A DNA stretch of 16,631 nt from Jimgerdemannia flammicorona (taxonomy: Eukaryota; Mucoromycota; Endogonomycetes; Endogonales; Endogonaceae). The stretch is taken from NCBI GenBank assembly GCA_003990745.1, contig RBNI01003111.1, positions 1 through 16,631 of the forward strand. Reading direction: 5' to 3'. Below the pieces are notes generated by a model. That model had not been told where the DNA came from, did no database searches, and worked only from the letters and a program-made list of their open reading frames with translations. The translations under genes were made by a program, and so were the position numbers. Positions 16,441-16,631 of this stretch are shown here, piece by piece (the first letter of the stretch is position 1; every line of letters begins with the position of its first letter).

Positions 16441-16631
16441 TCTCAGGTGTGCGCTTTCGGTCGTTAGCGTATAGTTGGGTTCCCCTGGTGGTAGGGAGAG
16501 CATAGTGCGCAGAATGAGGTGCAGGCCAACATAGGTCCTGCTGCACCTGGCATAGTCGAGCTGCTGGACAATAGCTAGCCTAGGTTAATGGGGGGGCAGT
16601 GCTTGGTGGGTGGTGGGGGAGGGTTTTGGCC
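16441..16631. other. GC-rich end of window, nothing recognised
   Basis: It is G-rich on the + strand with TGGGTGG and GGTGGGGGAGGG runs near the end. It is probably a continuation of repeat A beyond the part seen on the left. No gene is supported. Confidence 0.4.

Noticed and set aside
15549..16474. Several 60-90 codon open frames in the GC-rich right end
   Set aside because: GC-rich DNA yields chance open frames. They overlap each other, lack domains, and are not preserved in the left repeat copy.

Overview
The window looks like a filamentous fungal chromosome, probably an ascomycete. It holds a host gene with short introns, a long AT-rich block of mutated retroelement, and a GC-rich flank. 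The mutation pattern (C to T and G to A on both strands, mostly CpA to TpA, with all CpG lost) is that of repeat-induced point mutation (RIP) or a related methylation and deamination process. I assign the organism from gene style and mutation pattern only.

Layout. (1) 1-2317: the 3' part of a four-exon host gene on the + strand, most likely GPI ethanolamine-phosphate transferase 2 (GPI7/LAS21, PIG-G). It is apparently intact but its 5' end lies outside the window. (2) 2318-2525: its 3' flank. (3) 2526-4935: a mutated copy of a repeat, here called repeat A, split into two blocks. Between the blocks lies about 1.7 kb of extra DNA with a 330-codon ghost reading frame (2990-3979, +) carrying about 19 stops. 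(4) 4936-5994: AT-rich DNA with a 37-bp poly-T. (5) 5995-15511: a degenerate Ty3/Gypsy (Metaviridae) LTR retrotransposon on the - strand. (6) 15626-16631: a GC-rich, much less mutated relative of repeat A.

The retrotransposon order, read on the - strand, is: truncated 5' LTR, gag with a zinc knuckle, aspartic protease, a long unidentified linker, a dUTPase domain, reverse transcriptase, RNase H, integrase with a GPY/F module, a C-terminal tail, polypurine tract, and a 1.4-kb 3' LTR. None of it can be functional. The frames are full of TAA/TAG/TGA, several indels switch frame, and key residues are changed (reverse transcriptase YIDD to YIDN; knuckle His to Tyr; dUTPase motif 1 Asp to Asn and motif 2 Gly to Arg). 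The changes I checked sit in CpA or CpG contexts.

The most interesting signals are the five-motif dUTPase fossil between protease and reverse transcriptase, the absence of any visible CpG over about 13.2 kb, the unrecognised ghost gene, and the paired mutated and nearly unmutated copies of repeat A, which let the mutation process be read directly. No RNA gene or CRISPR array was seen.
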